Of a stretch of 64,000 nt of DNA, positions 15,842-24,963 are shown in pieces (the stretch's first letter is position 1; each line of letters begins with the position of its first letter). Position numbers and translations under genes: made by a program. The notes beneath the pieces were generated by a model, which made no database searches, was not told where the DNA came from, and saw only the letters and a list, made by a program, of their open reading frames with translations. The stretch is from Streptomyces sp. NRRL F-5727 (GTDB lineage: Bacteria; Actinomycetota; Actinomycetes; Streptomycetales; Streptomycetaceae). Location: positions 124,001 through 188,000 of the forward strand of contig NZ_JOGX01000006.1 of assembly GCF_000719555.1 (NCBI RefSeq). The letters run 5' to 3'.

Positions 15842-17008
15842 ATGAGCACGAGGCACACCGAGCGGACCGGCCCGCTCGCCGGCGTCCGGGTCGTGGAACT
15901 CGCCGGCATCGGCCCCGGCCCCTTCGCCGCCATGCTCCTCGCCGACCTCGGAGCCGACGTCGTCCGCGTCGACCGGCCGGGCGGCCCCGGCCTCGGCGTC
16001 GACCCGGCCAAGGACCTCACCAACCGCAACAAGCGCTCCGTCCTCGTCGACCTCAAGGCCCCGGACGGCCCCGCGACCGTCCTCGACCTCGTCGAGCGCG
16101 CCGACGTGCTGATCGAGGGGTACCGGCCCGGCGTCGCCGAACGCCTCGGCGTCGGCCCCGCGGAGTGCCTGGCCCGCAACCCCCGGCTCGTCTACGGCCG
16201 GATGACCGGCTGGGGCCAGGACGGTCCGCTCGCGCCCACCGCCGGACACGACATCGGCTACATCGCCGTCACCGGCGCCCTCGGCCTCGTCGGCCCCGAC
16301 CCGGACGGCCCGCCGAGCATCCCGGCCAATCTGCTCGGCGACTACGCGGGCGGCTCGCTCTACCTCGTCGTCGGCGTCCTCGCCGCCCTCCAGCACGCGC
16401 GCACGCACGGCGAGGGCCAGGTCGTCGACGCCGCCATCGTGGACGGCACCGCCCACCTCACCACCATGATCCACGCCATGCTGCTGGCCGGCGGCTGGCA
16501 GGACCGGCGCGGGGTGAACCTCCTCGACGGCGGCTGCCCCTTCTACGGGGTGTACGCGACCTCCGACGGCGGCCACATGGCGGTCGGCGCCCTGGAGGAA
16601 CGCTTCTACGAGGAGTTCGCCCGGCTGCTCGACCTGCCGGAGGCCCGCTCCCTCCGGCGCGACCTCGCCCGCTGGCCCGAGCTGCGCGAGGCCGTCGCCG
16701 CCCGCTTCCGGAGCCGTACCCGCGCCGAGTGGACCGAGGTCTTCGAGGGCTCCGACGCCTGCGTCGCCCCCGTCCTCTCGCTCCGCGAGGCCCCCGCCCA
16801 CCCGCACCTCGCGGCCCGGGCCACCTTCGCCGAGCACGGCGGACTCGTCCAGCCCGCCCCCGCGCCCCGATTCTCCGTCACCCCCGGCACCCTCCGTACC
16901 GGCCCCGCCCTGCCCGGCGCCGACACCGCCGAGGTCGCCCGCGACTGGGCCGTCCCCGCCCTGCGCCCCCAGGACGCCCCGCACCCCCAGGAGTCGAAGA
17001 CCCCATGA
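15842..17008 (+). CDS. CaiB/BaiF CoA-transferase family protein, alpha-methylacyl-CoA racemase type
   Basis: This 388-aa protein has the class III CoA transferase fold (LAGVRVVELAGIGPGPFAAM, then ADVVRVDRP) and the residues used by alpha-methylacyl-CoA racemases: a His in AGHDIGYIAVTGALG and an Asp in LLGDYAGGSLYL. The racemase would convert 2R-methylacyl-CoA to the 2S form so that branched acyl chains can enter beta-oxidation. The acyl-CoA dehydrogenase start overlaps its stop (ATGA), and a thiolase and FadJ-type gene follow, which fits breakdown of branched or long acyl chains. Confidence 0.92.
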   Translation: MSTRHTERTGPLAGVRVVELAGIGPGPFAAMLLADLGADVVRVDRPGGPGLGVDPAKDLTNRNKRSVLVDLKAPDGPATVLDLVERADVLIEGYRPGVAERLGVGPAECLARNPRLVYGRMTGWGQDGPLAPTAGHDIGYIAVTGALGLVGPDPDGPPSIPANLLGDYAGGSLYLVVGVLAALQHARTHGEGQVVDAAIVDGTAHLTTMIHAMLLAGGWQDRRGVNLLDGGCPFYGVYATSDGGHMAVGALEERFYEEFARLLDLPEARSLRRDLARWPELREAVAARFRSRTRAEWTEVFEGSDACVAPVLSLREAPAHPHLAARATFAEHGGLVQPAPAPRFSVTPGTLRTGPALPGADTAEVARDWAVPALRPQDAPHPQESKTP

Positions 17009-18156
17009 AGCGCACGCTCTACACCGAGGACCACGAAGCCTTCCGGGCGGTCGTCCGCACCTTCCTGGAGAAGGAGGTGCTGCCCCACTACGCGCAGTGG
17101 GAGAAGGACGGCATCGTCTCCCGCGAGGCGTGGCGCGCCGCCGGCCGGCAGGGCCTCCTCGGCATCGCCGTCGACGAGGAGTACGGCGGCGGGGGCAACC
17201 CCGACTTCCGGTACGCCTCCGTGCTCGCCGAGGAGTTCACCAGGGCGGCCGCCCCCGGCCTCGCCGTCGGCCTGCACAACGACATCATCGGCCCGTACCT
17301 CACCAAGCTCGCCACCGACGAGCAGAAGCGGCGCTGGCTGCCCGGCTTCTGCTCCGGCGAGCTGATCACCGCCATCGCGATGACCGAGCCCGGCGCCGGC
17401 TCCGACCTCCAGGGCATCCGCACCACCGCCGAGGACCACGGCGACCACTGGGTGCTCAACGGTTCCAAGACCTTCATCTCCAACGGCATCCTCGCCGACC
17501 TGGTGATCGTGGTCGCGAAGACCACCCCGGAGGGCGGCGCGCACGGCCTCTCCCTCCTCGTCGTCGAGCGCGGCACGGAGGGCTTCGAGCGCGGCCGCAA
17601 CCTCGACAAGATCGGCCAGAAGTCCCAGGACACCGCCGAGCTCTTCTTCCACGACGTCCGCGTCCCCAAGGAGAACCTCCTCGGCGAGCTGAACGGCGCC
17701 TTCGTCCACCTGATGACCAACCTCGCCCAGGAGCGCCTGGCCATCGCCGTCGCGGGCATCGCGGGCGCCGAGCACCTCCTGGAGCTGACGACGGCGTACG
17801 TCAAGGAGCGCGAGGCGTTCGGCCGGCCGCTCGCCCGGCTCCAGCACGTGCGGTTCGAGATCGCGGAGATGGCCACCGAGTGCGCCGTCACCCGGGCGTT
17901 CGTGGACCGCTGCATCGAGGAGCACGCCGACCCGGCGGGCCTCGGCCTCGACCCCGTCAACGCCTCCATGGCCAAGTGGTGGGCGACCGAGCTGCAGAAG
18001 CGGGTCGCCGACCGCTGTCTGCAACTGCACGGCGGATACGGCTACATGAGCGAATTCCCGGTCGCCCGCGCCTTCACCGACGGCCGCATCCAGACCATCT
18101 ACGGCGGCACGACGGAGATCATGAAGGAGATCATCGGCCGCTCCCTCCTCGGCTGA
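17005..18156 (+). CDS. Acyl-CoA dehydrogenase
   Basis: This 383-aa FAD enzyme catalyses the first oxidation of acyl-CoA. It shows the family blocks [16 protein letters not shown] (flavin site), [56 protein letters not shown] and the closing [18 protein letters not shown]. The catalytic base is probably the Glu of GGTTEIM. The start overlaps the racemase stop by 4 bp, so the two are cotranslated. Length is normal for the family. Confidence 0.95.
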   Translation: MKRTLYTEDHEAFRAVVRTFLEKEVLPHYAQWEKDGIVSREAWRAAGRQGLLGIAVDEEYGGGGNPDFRYASVLAEEFTRAAAPGLAVGLHNDIIGPYLTKLATDEQKRRWLPGFCSGELITAIAMTEPGAGSDLQGIRTTAEDHGDHWVLNGSKTFISNGILADLVIVVAKTTPEGGAHGLSLLVVERGTEGFERGRNLDKIGQKSQDTAELFFHDVRVPKENLLGELNGAFVHLMTNLAQERLAIAVAGIAGAEHLLELTTAYVKEREAFGRPLARLQHVRFEIAEMATECAVTRAFVDRCIEEHADPAGLGLDPVNASMAKWWATELQKRVADRCLQLHGGYGYMSEFPVARAFTDGRIQTIYGGTTEIMKEIIGRSLLG

Positions 18157-18208
18157 CCTCCCGGCTCCCGCCCCTCCCCGCAAGAACCCTCACCGCGAAA
18201 GGCTTCCC

Positions 18209-19423
18209 GTGAGCACCGAAGCGTACGTGTACGACGCGATCCGCACCCCGCGCGGACGCGGCAAGGCCAACGGCTCCCTGCACGGCACCAAGCCCATCGA
18301 CCTCGTCACCGGCCTGATCCGCGAGATCCAGCGCCGCAACCCGAGCCTGGACCCGGCCGCCATCGACGACATCGTCCTCGGTGTCGTCGGCCCGGTGGGC
18401 GACCAGGGCTCCGACATCGCCCGCATCGCCGGCATCGCCGCCGGACTCCCCGACACCGTCGCCGGCGTCCAGGAGAACCGCTTCTGCGCCTCCGGCCTCG
18501 AAGCCGTGAACATGGCCGCGATGAAGGTCCGCTCCGGCTGGGAGGACCTGGTCCTCGCCGGCGGCGTGGAGTCGATGTCCCGGGTGCCGATGGCCTCCGA
18601 CGGCGGCGCCTGGTTCGCCGACCCGATGACCAACCTGGAGACCAACTTCGTCCCGCAGGGCATCGGCGCCGACCTCATCGCCACCATCGAGGGCTTCACC
18701 CGGCGCGACGTCGACGAGTACGCCGCCCTCTCCCAGGAGCGCGCCGCGACCGCCTGGAAGGAGGGCCGCTTCGCCCGCTCCGTCGTGCCCGTCGTCGACC
18801 GGGCCGGGCTCACCGTCCTCGACCACGACGAGTTCATGCGACCCGGCACCACCGCCGACTCCCTCGCCCGGCTGAAGCCGTCCTTCAAGGACATCGGCGA
18901 GCTCGGCGGCTTCGACGCGGTCGCGCTGCAGAAGTACCACTGGGTCGAGGAGATCGACCACGTCCACCACGCCGGCAACTCCTCCGGCATCGTCGACGGC
19001 GCTTCCCTCCTCGCCGTCGGCTCGAAGGAGGTCGGCGAGCGGTACGGGCTGAGGCCGCGCGCCCGGATCGTCGCGGCGGCCGTCTCCGGCTCCGAGCCCA
19101 CCATCATGCTCACCGGCCCCGCCCCGGCCGCCCGCAAGGCGCTCGCCAAGGCCGGCCTCACCATCGACGACATCGACCTCATCGAGATCAACGAGGCGTT
19201 CGCCGCGGTCGTCCTGCGCTTCGTCAAGGACATGGGCGTCTCCCTGGACAAGGTCAACGTCAACGGCGGCGCGATCGCGCTCGGCCACCCGCTCGGCGCC
19301 ACCGGCGGCATCATCCTCGGCACCCTCGTCGACGAGCTGGAGCGCCAGGACAAGCGCTACGGCCTCGCCACCCTCTGCGTCGGCGGCGGCATGGGCATCG
19401 CCACCATCGTCGAGCGCGTCTGA
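18209..19423 (+). CDS. Acetyl-CoA C-acyltransferase (thiolase, FadA type)
   Basis: This 404-aa enzyme cleaves 3-ketoacyl-CoA with CoA in the last step of beta-oxidation. The nucleophilic cysteine is in [15 protein letters not shown], the active histidine in GHPLGATGG, and the second cysteine in TLCVGGGMG. It starts at a GTG (18209) preceded by GAAAGG. The FadJ-type gene follows after 39 bp with its own GGAG site, giving the usual FadA-FadB order of a fatty acid oxidation complex. Confidence 0.95.
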   Translation: MSTEAYVYDAIRTPRGRGKANGSLHGTKPIDLVTGLIREIQRRNPSLDPAAIDDIVLGVVGPVGDQGSDIARIAGIAAGLPDTVAGVQENRFCASGLEAVNMAAMKVRSGWEDLVLAGGVESMSRVPMASDGGAWFADPMTNLETNFVPQGIGADLIATIEGFTRRDVDEYAALSQERAATAWKEGRFARSVVPVVDRAGLTVLDHDEFMRPGTTADSLARLKPSFKDIGELGGFDAVALQKYHWVEEIDHVHHAGNSSGIVDGASLLAVGSKEVGERYGLRPRARIVAAAVSGSEPTIMLTGPAPAARKALAKAGLTIDDIDLIEINEAFAAVVLRFVKDMGVSLDKVNVNGGAIALGHPLGATGGIILGTLVDELERQDKRYGLATLCVGGGMGIATIVERV

Positions 19424-19462
19424 CCTCCCCGTCCGCACCCCTCTACCGGAGAAGCATCAGTC

Positions 19463-21637
19463 ATGAGCGAGAGCACCACCATCCGCTGGGAGCAGGACGA
19501 CACGGGGATCGTCACCCTCGTCCTCGACGACCCGAACCAGTCCGCCAACACCATGAACCAGGCGTTCCGCACGTCGATCGCGGCCGTGGCCGACCGCCTG
19601 GAGGCCGAGAAGGACTCCATCCGGGGCGTCATCTACACCTCCGCGAAGAAGACCTTCTTCGCCGGCGGCGACCTCAAGGACATGATCCAGGCGGGCCCCG
19701 AGCACGCCCGGTCCATCTTCGACGCCGCCATGGACATGAAGCGCGCCCTGCGCCGCATCGAGACCCTCGGCAAGCCGGTCGTCGCCGCCCTCAACGGCGC
19801 CGCCCTGGGCGGCGGTTACGAGATCGCGCTCGCCTCCCACCACCGGATCGCGCTCGACGCGCCCGGCTCCAAGATCGGCCTGCCCGAGGTCACCCTCGGC
19901 CTGCTGCCCGGCGGTGGCGGCGTCACCCGCACCGTCCGCCTCATGGGCATCACCGACGCCCTGCTCAAGGTGCTCCTCCAGGGCACCCAGTACGCCCCGA
20001 AGCGCGCCCTGGACAGCGGCCTCGTGCACGAACTGGCCGCCACCCCCGAGGAGATGATGGCCAAGGCCATCGCCTTCATCGACACCCACCCGGAGTCCGC
20101 CCAGCCCTGGGACGTCCCCGGCTACCGGATCCCCGGCGGTACCCCGTCGAACCCGAAGTTCGCCGCCAACCTGCCGGCCTTCCCCGCCAACCTGCGCAAG
20201 ACCCTGAACGGCGCCCCCTACCCGGCCCCGCGCAACATCATGGCCGCCGCCGTCGAGGGCTCCCAGGTCGACTTCGAGACCGCGCAGGTCATCGAGTCCC
20301 GCTACTTCACCGAGCTGGTCACCGGCCAGACCGCCAAGAACATGATCCAGGCGTTCTTCTTCGACCTCCAGGCCGTCAACTCCGGCGCCAGCCGCCCCCA
20401 GGGCGTCGAGAAGCGCCAGGTCCGCAGGGTCGCCGTGCTCGGCGCCGGCATGATGGGCGCCGGCATCGCCTACTCCTGCGCCCGCGCCGGCATCGAGGTC
20501 GTCCTCAAGGACGTCACCGACGAGGCCGCCGCCAAGGGCAAGGCGTACTCGGAGAAGCTCTGCGCCAAGGCCGTCTCCCGGGGCCGCACCACCCAGGAGA
20601 AGGCCGACGCCCTCCTCGCCCGCATCACCCCCACCGCCGACCCGCAGGCCCTGGCCGGCTGCGACGCGGTCATCGAGGCCGTCTTCGAGGACACCGCGCT
20701 CAAGCACAAGGTGTTCCAGGAGATCCAGCACGTCGTCGACCCCGACGCGCTGCTCTGCTCCAACACCTCCACCCTGCCGATCACCGTCCTCGCCGAGGGT
20801 GTCGAGCGCCAGGCCGACTTCATCGGCCTGCACTTCTTCTCGCCGGTCGACAAGATGCCGCTGGTCGAGATCATCAAGGGCGAGCGGACCGGCGACGAGG
20901 CCCTGGCCCGCGCCTTCGACCTGGTCCGCCAGATCAACAAGACGCCGATCGTCGTCAACGACTCGCGCGGCTTCTTCACCTCCCGCGTCATCGGCCACTT
21001 CATCAACGAGGGCGTGGCGATGGTCGGCGAGGGCATCGAGCCCGCCTCCGTCGAGCAGGCCGCCGCCCAGGCCGGCTACCCGGCGAAGGTCCTCTCCCTC
21101 ATGGACGAGCTGACCCTCACCCTCCCGCGCAAGATCCGCAACGAGACGAAGAAGGCGGTCGAGGAGGCCGGCGGCACCTGGGTCAGCCACCCCGGCGAGG
21201 TCGTCATCGACCGCATGGTCGACGAGTTCGGCCGCCCCGGCCGCAGCGGCGGCGCCGGCTTCTACGACTACGACGAGTCCGGCAGGCGCGGCAGGCTCTG
21301 GCCGGGCCTGCGCGAGCACTTCACCAAGCCCGGGTACGAGATCCCCTTCCGCGACATGCAGGAGCGGATGCTCTTCTCCGAGGCCCTGGACACCGTCCGC
21401 CTCCTGGAGGAGGGCGTCCTGACCTCGGTCGCCGACGCCAACATCGGCTCCATCATGGGCATCGGCTTCCCGGCCTGGACCGGCGGCATCCTCCAGTACA
21501 TCAACGGCTACGAGGGCGGCGTCGCCGGCTTCGTCGCCCGCGCCCGCGAGCTGGCGGAGACGTACGGCGAGCGCTTCGACCCGCCCGCCCTCCTGGTGCA
21601 GAAGGCCGAGCGGGGCGAGACCTTCACGGACGCCTGA
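19463..21637 (+). CDS. Fatty acid oxidation complex alpha subunit: enoyl-CoA hydratase / 3-hydroxyacyl-CoA dehydrogenase (FadB/FadJ type)
   Basis: This 724-aa bifunctional enzyme hydrates 2-enoyl-CoA and oxidises the 3-hydroxyacyl-CoA formed. The N-terminal crotonase domain (about 1-190) contains FFAGGDLKDM and AALGGGYEIALA. The NAD-binding dehydrogenase domain begins at about residue 322 (VAVLGAGMMGAGIA), includes the HFFSPVDKMPLVEII active-site block, and is followed by the C-terminal helical domain (about 515-720) with GRPGRSGGAGFYDYD. Its partner is the thiolase directly upstream. Its last 14 bp overlap the end of the convergent MerR gene. Confidence 0.95.
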   Translation: MSESTTIRWEQDDTGIVTLVLDDPNQSANTMNQAFRTSIAAVADRLEAEKDSIRGVIYTSAKKTFFAGGDLKDMIQAGPEHARSIFDAAMDMKRALRRIETLGKPVVAALNGAALGGGYEIALASHHRIALDAPGSKIGLPEVTLGLLPGGGGVTRTVRLMGITDALLKVLLQGTQYAPKRALDSGLVHELAATPEEMMAKAIAFIDTHPESAQPWDVPGYRIPGGTPSNPKFAANLPAFPANLRKTLNGAPYPAPRNIMAAAVEGSQVDFETAQVIESRYFTELVTGQTAKNMIQAFFFDLQAVNSGASRPQGVEKRQVRRVAVLGAGMMGAGIAYSCARAGIEVVLKDVTDEAAAKGKAYSEKLCAKAVSRGRTTQEKADALLARITPTADPQALAGCDAVIEAVFEDTALKHKVFQEIQHVVDPDALLCSNTSTLPITVLAEGVERQADFIGLHFFSPVDKMPLVEIIKGERTGDEALARAFDLVRQINKTPIVVNDSRGFFTSRVIGHFINEGVAMVGEGIEPASVEQAAAQAGYPAKVLSLMDELTLTLPRKIRNETKKAVEEAGGTWVSHPGEVVIDRMVDEFGRPGRSGGAGFYDYDESGRRGRLWPGLREHFTKPGYEIPFRDMQERMLFSEALDTVRLLEEGVLTSVADANIGSIMGIGFPAWTGGILQYINGYEGGVAGFVARARELAETYGERFDPPALLVQKAERGETFTDA

Positions 21638-22361
21638 AGGCGGCCCTCAGCTCCGCGCTGAGAGAGCGCTGGAAGGCGGTGAGGAGGGCCTGGACCACGA
21701 TGGGCTGCATGTGCGCGGAGAGCGACTTCATGGCGGCCAGGTGGTCCGGGTCCTCCCCGCTCTCCCGGTACGGGTTCCACACCTGCTCCTGGAAGAGCCG
21801 GGCCAGCTCCTGGGCGGCGGACCGGGCGTGGTCGAGCAGCACGGTCCGCGAGGCCAGGATGGCGTCGTGCTCGATGGGCACGTCCAGCATCTCGACCCCG
21901 AGCCGCAGCAGCGAACCGTCGAGCCGGAAGACGTCCGGGTCCTCGCCGGCCTCCACCACGCCCATGGCGGCGAGCCGGGCGACGTCCCGGTCGGCCAGCT
22001 CCCGCCCGGCCCGCCGCTCCAGCTCCCGCCGGGTGATCGTCTCGGCGGACTCGGGCGCCCAGGACGCCACGAGCGCCCGGTGCACCGCGAGGTCCTGCGC
22101 GTTCAGGTCGGCCGGCAGCTGCTCCAGGTACCGCTCGATCGCGGCGAGCGTCATGCCCTGCCGCTGGAGCTCCTCGATGAGCGCGAGCCGGGCCAGGTGC
22201 CCGGGGCCGTACCGTCCGACCCGGCGGGGCCCGATCACCGGCGGCGGCAGCAGCCCCCGCGTCCCGTAGAACCGCACGGTCCGCACCGTCACCCCGGCCC
22301 GCGCGGCCAGCTCGTCGACGGTGTAGCCGGGCAGCAGTCCCTCGTCGCTCGCGTCCTCCAT
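21624..22361 (-). CDS. MerR-family transcriptional regulator
   Basis: This 245-aa regulator has an N-terminal winged helix (about residues 10-80: YTVDELAARAGVTVRTVRFY, then RRVGRYGPGHLARLALI) followed by a long C-terminal effector region without the cysteines of metal-sensing MerR proteins. It faces the beta-oxidation operon tail to tail and may sense an acyl-CoA or other organic ligand. The ATG at 22361 lies exactly one -10-to-start distance from a strong promoter, so the mRNA is probably leaderless. An upstream in-frame ATG at 22385 would lie inside the promoter and is rejected. Confidence 0.9.
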   Translation of the reverse strand: MEDASDEGLLPGYTVDELAARAGVTVRTVRFYGTRGLLPPPVIGPRRVGRYGPGHLARLALIEELQRQGMTLAAIERYLEQLPADLNAQDLAVHRALVASWAPESAETITRRELERRAGRELADRDVARLAAMGVVEAGEDPDVFRLDGSLLRLGVEMLDVPIEHDAILASRTVLLDHARSAAQELARLFQEQVWNPYRESGEDPDHLAAMKSLSAHMQPIVVQALLTAFQRSLSAELRAAFRRP

Positions 22362-22397
22362 GGTGGAACAGTATTGCTGTCTCACCAGAACTGTAAA
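22362..22397 (-). promoter_or_regulatory. MerR gene promoter with dyad (leaderless start)
   Basis: Read on the minus strand: TTTACA (22397-22392), an 18-bp spacer, TACTGT (22373-22368), then six bases and the ATG at 22361. The dyad ACAGT (22368-22372) / ACTGT (22390-22394) brackets the spacer, the usual place for a MerR site. Transcription would start at or next to the A of the ATG. Confidence 0.6.
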
Positions 22398-22413
22398 AGC
22401 CCCCCGGGGCGGC

Positions 22414-22950
22414 TCAGAGCGCGGTGTCGACGGCCGCGTACGTCACGCCGTGGTCGGCCAGCGCCTCGGCGACGACACCGCCGGTGGCGGTGAGGGCGAG
22501 GAGCAGGTGCTCGTCGCCGATCTCGCGGTCCTTGCGGGCCAGCGCGACCCGGAGCGACCTCTCCAGGACGCCCTTCGCCTCCCGGGAGAAGGTCCGCCGC
22601 CCGGACCACCGGCCCTCGTCCTTCCGGTCGCCCGCCAGGGCTCCGGCGCCGTGCGCCTCCTCGACGCGGGCGACGATCGCGCCGACGTCGATGCCGAGGC
22701 CGGCCAGCGCCTCCGTGTCCGCCCGGGACAGCCCGGCCCGGCGCCGGGCGTCGGAGAGCGCGGCGAGCAGCGACGGCCGCCGCTCCGCCGGGCAGAGCCG
22801 GCCGAGCGCCGCCGCCGCGCGGGTGTCCTCCCGGTCGAGCAGCGCGAGCAGCAGGTGCTCCGGTGTGACGACCGCCGCGCCCCCGCGCTCCGCGTGGTCG
22901 ACGGCGCCCTTCACCACGGCGCGCGCGGGCTTCGTGAACCGTTCGAACAT
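22414..22950 (-). CDS. Clp N-terminal (ClpC/ClpA N-domain) repeat protein
   Basis: This 178-aa protein consists of two Clp_N modules without an AAA+ ATPase: residues 1 to about 75 (MFERFTKPARAVVKGAVDHA, then PEHLLLALLDRED) and about 100-175 (FSREAKGVLERSLRVALARK, EIGDEHLLLALTA). Such proteins can act as free substrate-recognition or decoy domains for the ClpC unfoldase. Its ATG overlaps the stop of the small HTH gene (TGATG), so the two are translated together and very likely regulated together. Confidence 0.88.
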   Translation of the reverse strand: MFERFTKPARAVVKGAVDHAERGGAAVVTPEHLLLALLDREDTRAAAALGRLCPAERRPSLLAALSDARRRAGLSRADTEALAGLGIDVGAIVARVEEAHGAGALAGDRKDEGRWSGRRTFSREAKGVLERSLRVALARKDREIGDEHLLLALTATGGVVAEALADHGVTYAAVDTAL

Positions 22951-23159
22951 CACTGCCTCCCGTACTTCTTGTGAACGGCCTGCCGGCTGACGCCCAGCTC
23001 GGTGGCGATCTCCTGCCAGGACCATCCCTGGGCGCGCGCACCGCGCACCTGGACGGCCTCCAGCTGTTCCAGCAGTCGCCGCAGAGCGGAGACGGCCCGC
23101 AGCCCCACCCGGGGGTCCCGGTCACCGGCCCGCGCGGCGAGATCGGTCGCATCGGTCAT
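22950..23159 (-). CDS. Small helix-turn-helix DNA-binding protein
   Basis: This 69-aa protein starts MTDATDLAARAG and is nearly all a single HTH: an Arg/Leu-rich helix followed by GWSWQEIATELGVSRQAVHKKYG at the C-terminus. The second helix resembles sigma-factor region 4 or resolvase-like HTHs. Its gene lies directly behind two tandem TGTCAA-N6-TTGACA operators, which overlap the -35 and -10 boxes of its own promoter, so it is probably an autorepressor that also controls the Clp_N partner gene. Confidence 0.88.
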   Translation of the reverse strand: MTDATDLAARAGDRDPRVGLRAVSALRRLLEQLEAVQVRGARAQGWSWQEIATELGVSRQAVHKKYGRQ

Positions 23160-23207
23160 GCTGTCAATGTAGGTTGACACACGGATCATGTCAACCATGG
23201 TTGACAT
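23160..23207 (-). promoter_or_regulatory. Consensus promoter with two operators; leaderless HTH-clpN mRNA
   Basis: On the minus strand TTGACA (23194-23189), 17 bp, TACATT (23171-23166), then six bases and the ATG at 23159. Operator 1 is TGTCAA-N6-TTGACA at 23162-23179; operator 2 is part of a perfect 20-bp palindrome at 23188-23207 with the same TGTCAA-N6-TTGACA core. Their centres are 27 bp apart. Operator 2 covers the -35 box and operator 1 the -10 box. Confidence 0.75.
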
Positions 23208-23299
23208 CGGGCGCGGGGGGCACCGCTCGCCATGTGCGACGTCGCCGGCGGCTAGAGTCGGCGGCCGGTCCGCGTCGGCGGGCGGAACAGGGGAGTGGG

Positions 23300-23785
23300 A
23301 TGTACGCGCAACTCAGGGAGACCGCTTCGGAATTGGCCGGAGTTCTGTGGCGGGAGCACACGGTGTACCGGGAGCGGGGCGGCGGCGTCGTGATCCGCGG
23401 CGAGCACGTGCGGCGCTGGATCAGCCTCGCCCCGACGGGCGGCAAGGACCAGGCGCTGCTGCGGGCCGGGCGGCTGCTCGACGGGGGGACCACGGCGCCG
23501 GCCCGTACCGAGGTCGTGGTCGACCTGACGGCGCCGGTCTCCGAGCTGGCCACGGTCTGCCGGCGGATGCTCGCCGAGGTCGCCGCGGCGGCCGAGCCGG
23601 CCGGACCCGCCGCCGGGCCCTCGCGCGCCGGCCGCCCCCGGAGGGAACCGAAGACGCCTGAGGCGCCTAAGGCGCCGAAGGCCAGGAGCCGGCACACGGG
23701 TGCCGGCTCCTGGGTGGTGCTGGTGCTGGTCGGCATAGCCGTCGCCGCCTGGGCGTACACCGTCTTCGGCAGCCCCGGCTACTGA
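23300..23785 (+). CDS. Hypothetical protein with C-terminal transmembrane anchor
   Basis: This 161-aa protein starts at an ATG with GGGGAGTGGG upstream. Residues 1 to about 95 form a soluble domain (MYAQLRETASELAGVLWREH start; RRWISLAPTGG). A low-complexity Pro/Ala/Lys linker (about 98-132, with repeated EAPKAPKA words) follows, then one transmembrane helix (about 137-155) close to the C-terminus. The topology suggests a tail-anchored protein with its main domain in the cytoplasm. No family recognised. Confidence 0.75.
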   Translation: MYAQLRETASELAGVLWREHTVYRERGGGVVIRGEHVRRWISLAPTGGKDQALLRAGRLLDGGTTAPARTEVVVDLTAPVSELATVCRRMLAEVAAAAEPAGPAAGPSRAGRPRREPKTPEAPKAPKARSRHTGAGSWVVLVLVGIAVAAWAYTVFGSPGY

Positions 23786-23807
23786 CCCGCGGACCCGGGC
23801 GGCCGGC

Positions 23808-24791
23808 TCAGAAGCCGGTCACCGGGTAGTGGTCGGACAGGTTGGTGTACGTGTACGAGGTGCCCCAGCTGGAGACCGTCCACGGCGCGCTCGACTCCAG
23901 GACCACGTGGTTCGTCCAGTTCGCCGGGCGGGCGTTGCCGGCCCGGTAGAGGACGTAGTCGAGGTCCTCGCGCGGGTCGTCCGGGTAGCGGTCCGCCGCG
24001 ATCGAGTTCAGCTCGGTGTCGAAGGAGTACGGGTGACCGGTGCGGGCGTCCGCGCCGGCCAGGCCCGCGTCGGCGAGCATCGTGGCGTACTCGGGGGTGC
24101 GGGAGTCCACGTTCAGGTCGCCCGCGACGATCACCTGCTCGCCCGCCGGGATGTTCTTGGCGTCCAGGAAGGCGTCCATCGCCTTGAACTGCCGGCTGCG
24201 CATCTGGGCCGCCTCGCCCGCCGAGCAGCCCGGGTCGGTGGACTGGGCGTGGGTGCCGACGACGTGGACGCGGCTGCCGTTCACGTCGAGCACCGTGTAG
24301 ACGAAGCCCTTGTTCGAGTACCAGTCGGCGCCGCAGGCGTCCTTGTAGACGTACTGCTCCTTGCGGACGATCGGCCACTTGCTGAGGACCGTCACCCCGC
24401 CGTCCTCGGGGGTGGTCGCCGAGTAGGCCCCGCCGGTGGCGTCCCAGCCGGTCTTCGAGCGGCCCATGACGGGCGTCTGGTACGGGTAGGCCGCGGCGGC
24501 GTTCGCCTTGAGCGCGTCGGAGGAGGAGTTGTCGAACGCCTCCTGGATCACCACGACGTCCTGGCCCTGGAAGAACGGCGCCGCGGGGATCGCCCGGGCG
24601 CGGTGGTCCTGCCCCCAGTTCGGGTACAGGGTCTTGCTGAAGAGGAAGGCGTTGTAGGTGAGCACCTTCATCCGCGGCGCCTCGGCCGCGGGGGCGGCGG
24701 AGGCGGCGGGGGCGGTCGCCGCCAGGGTGGCGGCGGCGAGCGCCAGGGACAGGGCGGCACCGGGGATACGGCGGAACGCGCTGAGCGACAC
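23808..24791 (-). CDS. Secreted sphingomyelinase C-like phosphodiesterase
   Basis: This 327-aa exported enzyme has a signal peptide (residues 1 to about 32, ASAAPA) and the exonuclease/endonuclease/phosphatase fold of neutral sphingomyelinases. Metal and catalytic motifs are LTYNAFLF, VVIQEAFDN (Glu), VVGTHAQSTD (His), IVAGDLNVDS (Asp/Asn), DLDYVLY and the terminal SDHYPV (Asp-His). It would hydrolyse sphingomyelin, or a related phospholipid, to a phospho-headgroup and ceramide or diacylglycerol. The GTG at 24791 has GGGAG upstream. A TACC-N4-GGTA dyad lies in its promoter region. Confidence 0.92.
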   Translation of the reverse strand: MSLSAFRRIPGAALSLALAAATLAATAPAASAAPAAEAPRMKVLTYNAFLFSKTLYPNWGQDHRARAIPAAPFFQGQDVVVIQEAFDNSSSDALKANAAAAYPYQTPVMGRSKTGWDATGGAYSATTPEDGGVTVLSKWPIVRKEQYVYKDACGADWYSNKGFVYTVLDVNGSRVHVVGTHAQSTDPGCSAGEAAQMRSRQFKAMDAFLDAKNIPAGEQVIVAGDLNVDSRTPEYATMLADAGLAGADARTGHPYSFDTELNSIAADRYPDDPREDLDYVLYRAGNARPANWTNHVVLESSAPWTVSSWGTSYTYTNLSDHYPVTGF

Positions 24792-24852
24792 GTGAACTCC
24801 CGTCGAGTGGTGGGGGGTTGGACTCGGCGCGGGACATACAACCAGTCGTAGT

Positions 24853-24864
24853 TACCTTCCGGTA
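24853..24864. promoter_or_regulatory. TACC-N4-GGTA dyad between sphingomyelinase and ATP-synthase-b-like genes
   Basis: TACC-TTCC-GGTA sits 61 bp upstream of the sphingomyelinase start and about 100 bp before the gene on the other strand. The same arrangement, also preceded by GT, occurs at 29622-29633 before a small secreted protein. Confidence 0.35.
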
Positions 24865-24963
24865 GCCTCCAGGTGCCGGGAATCTGGACCGCGTCGTACG
24901 AGCGCGCCAACGATCACGGGGGTGTACGATCCGCCGGTTCCGGGACCAGGTAGGATGCGCGCC

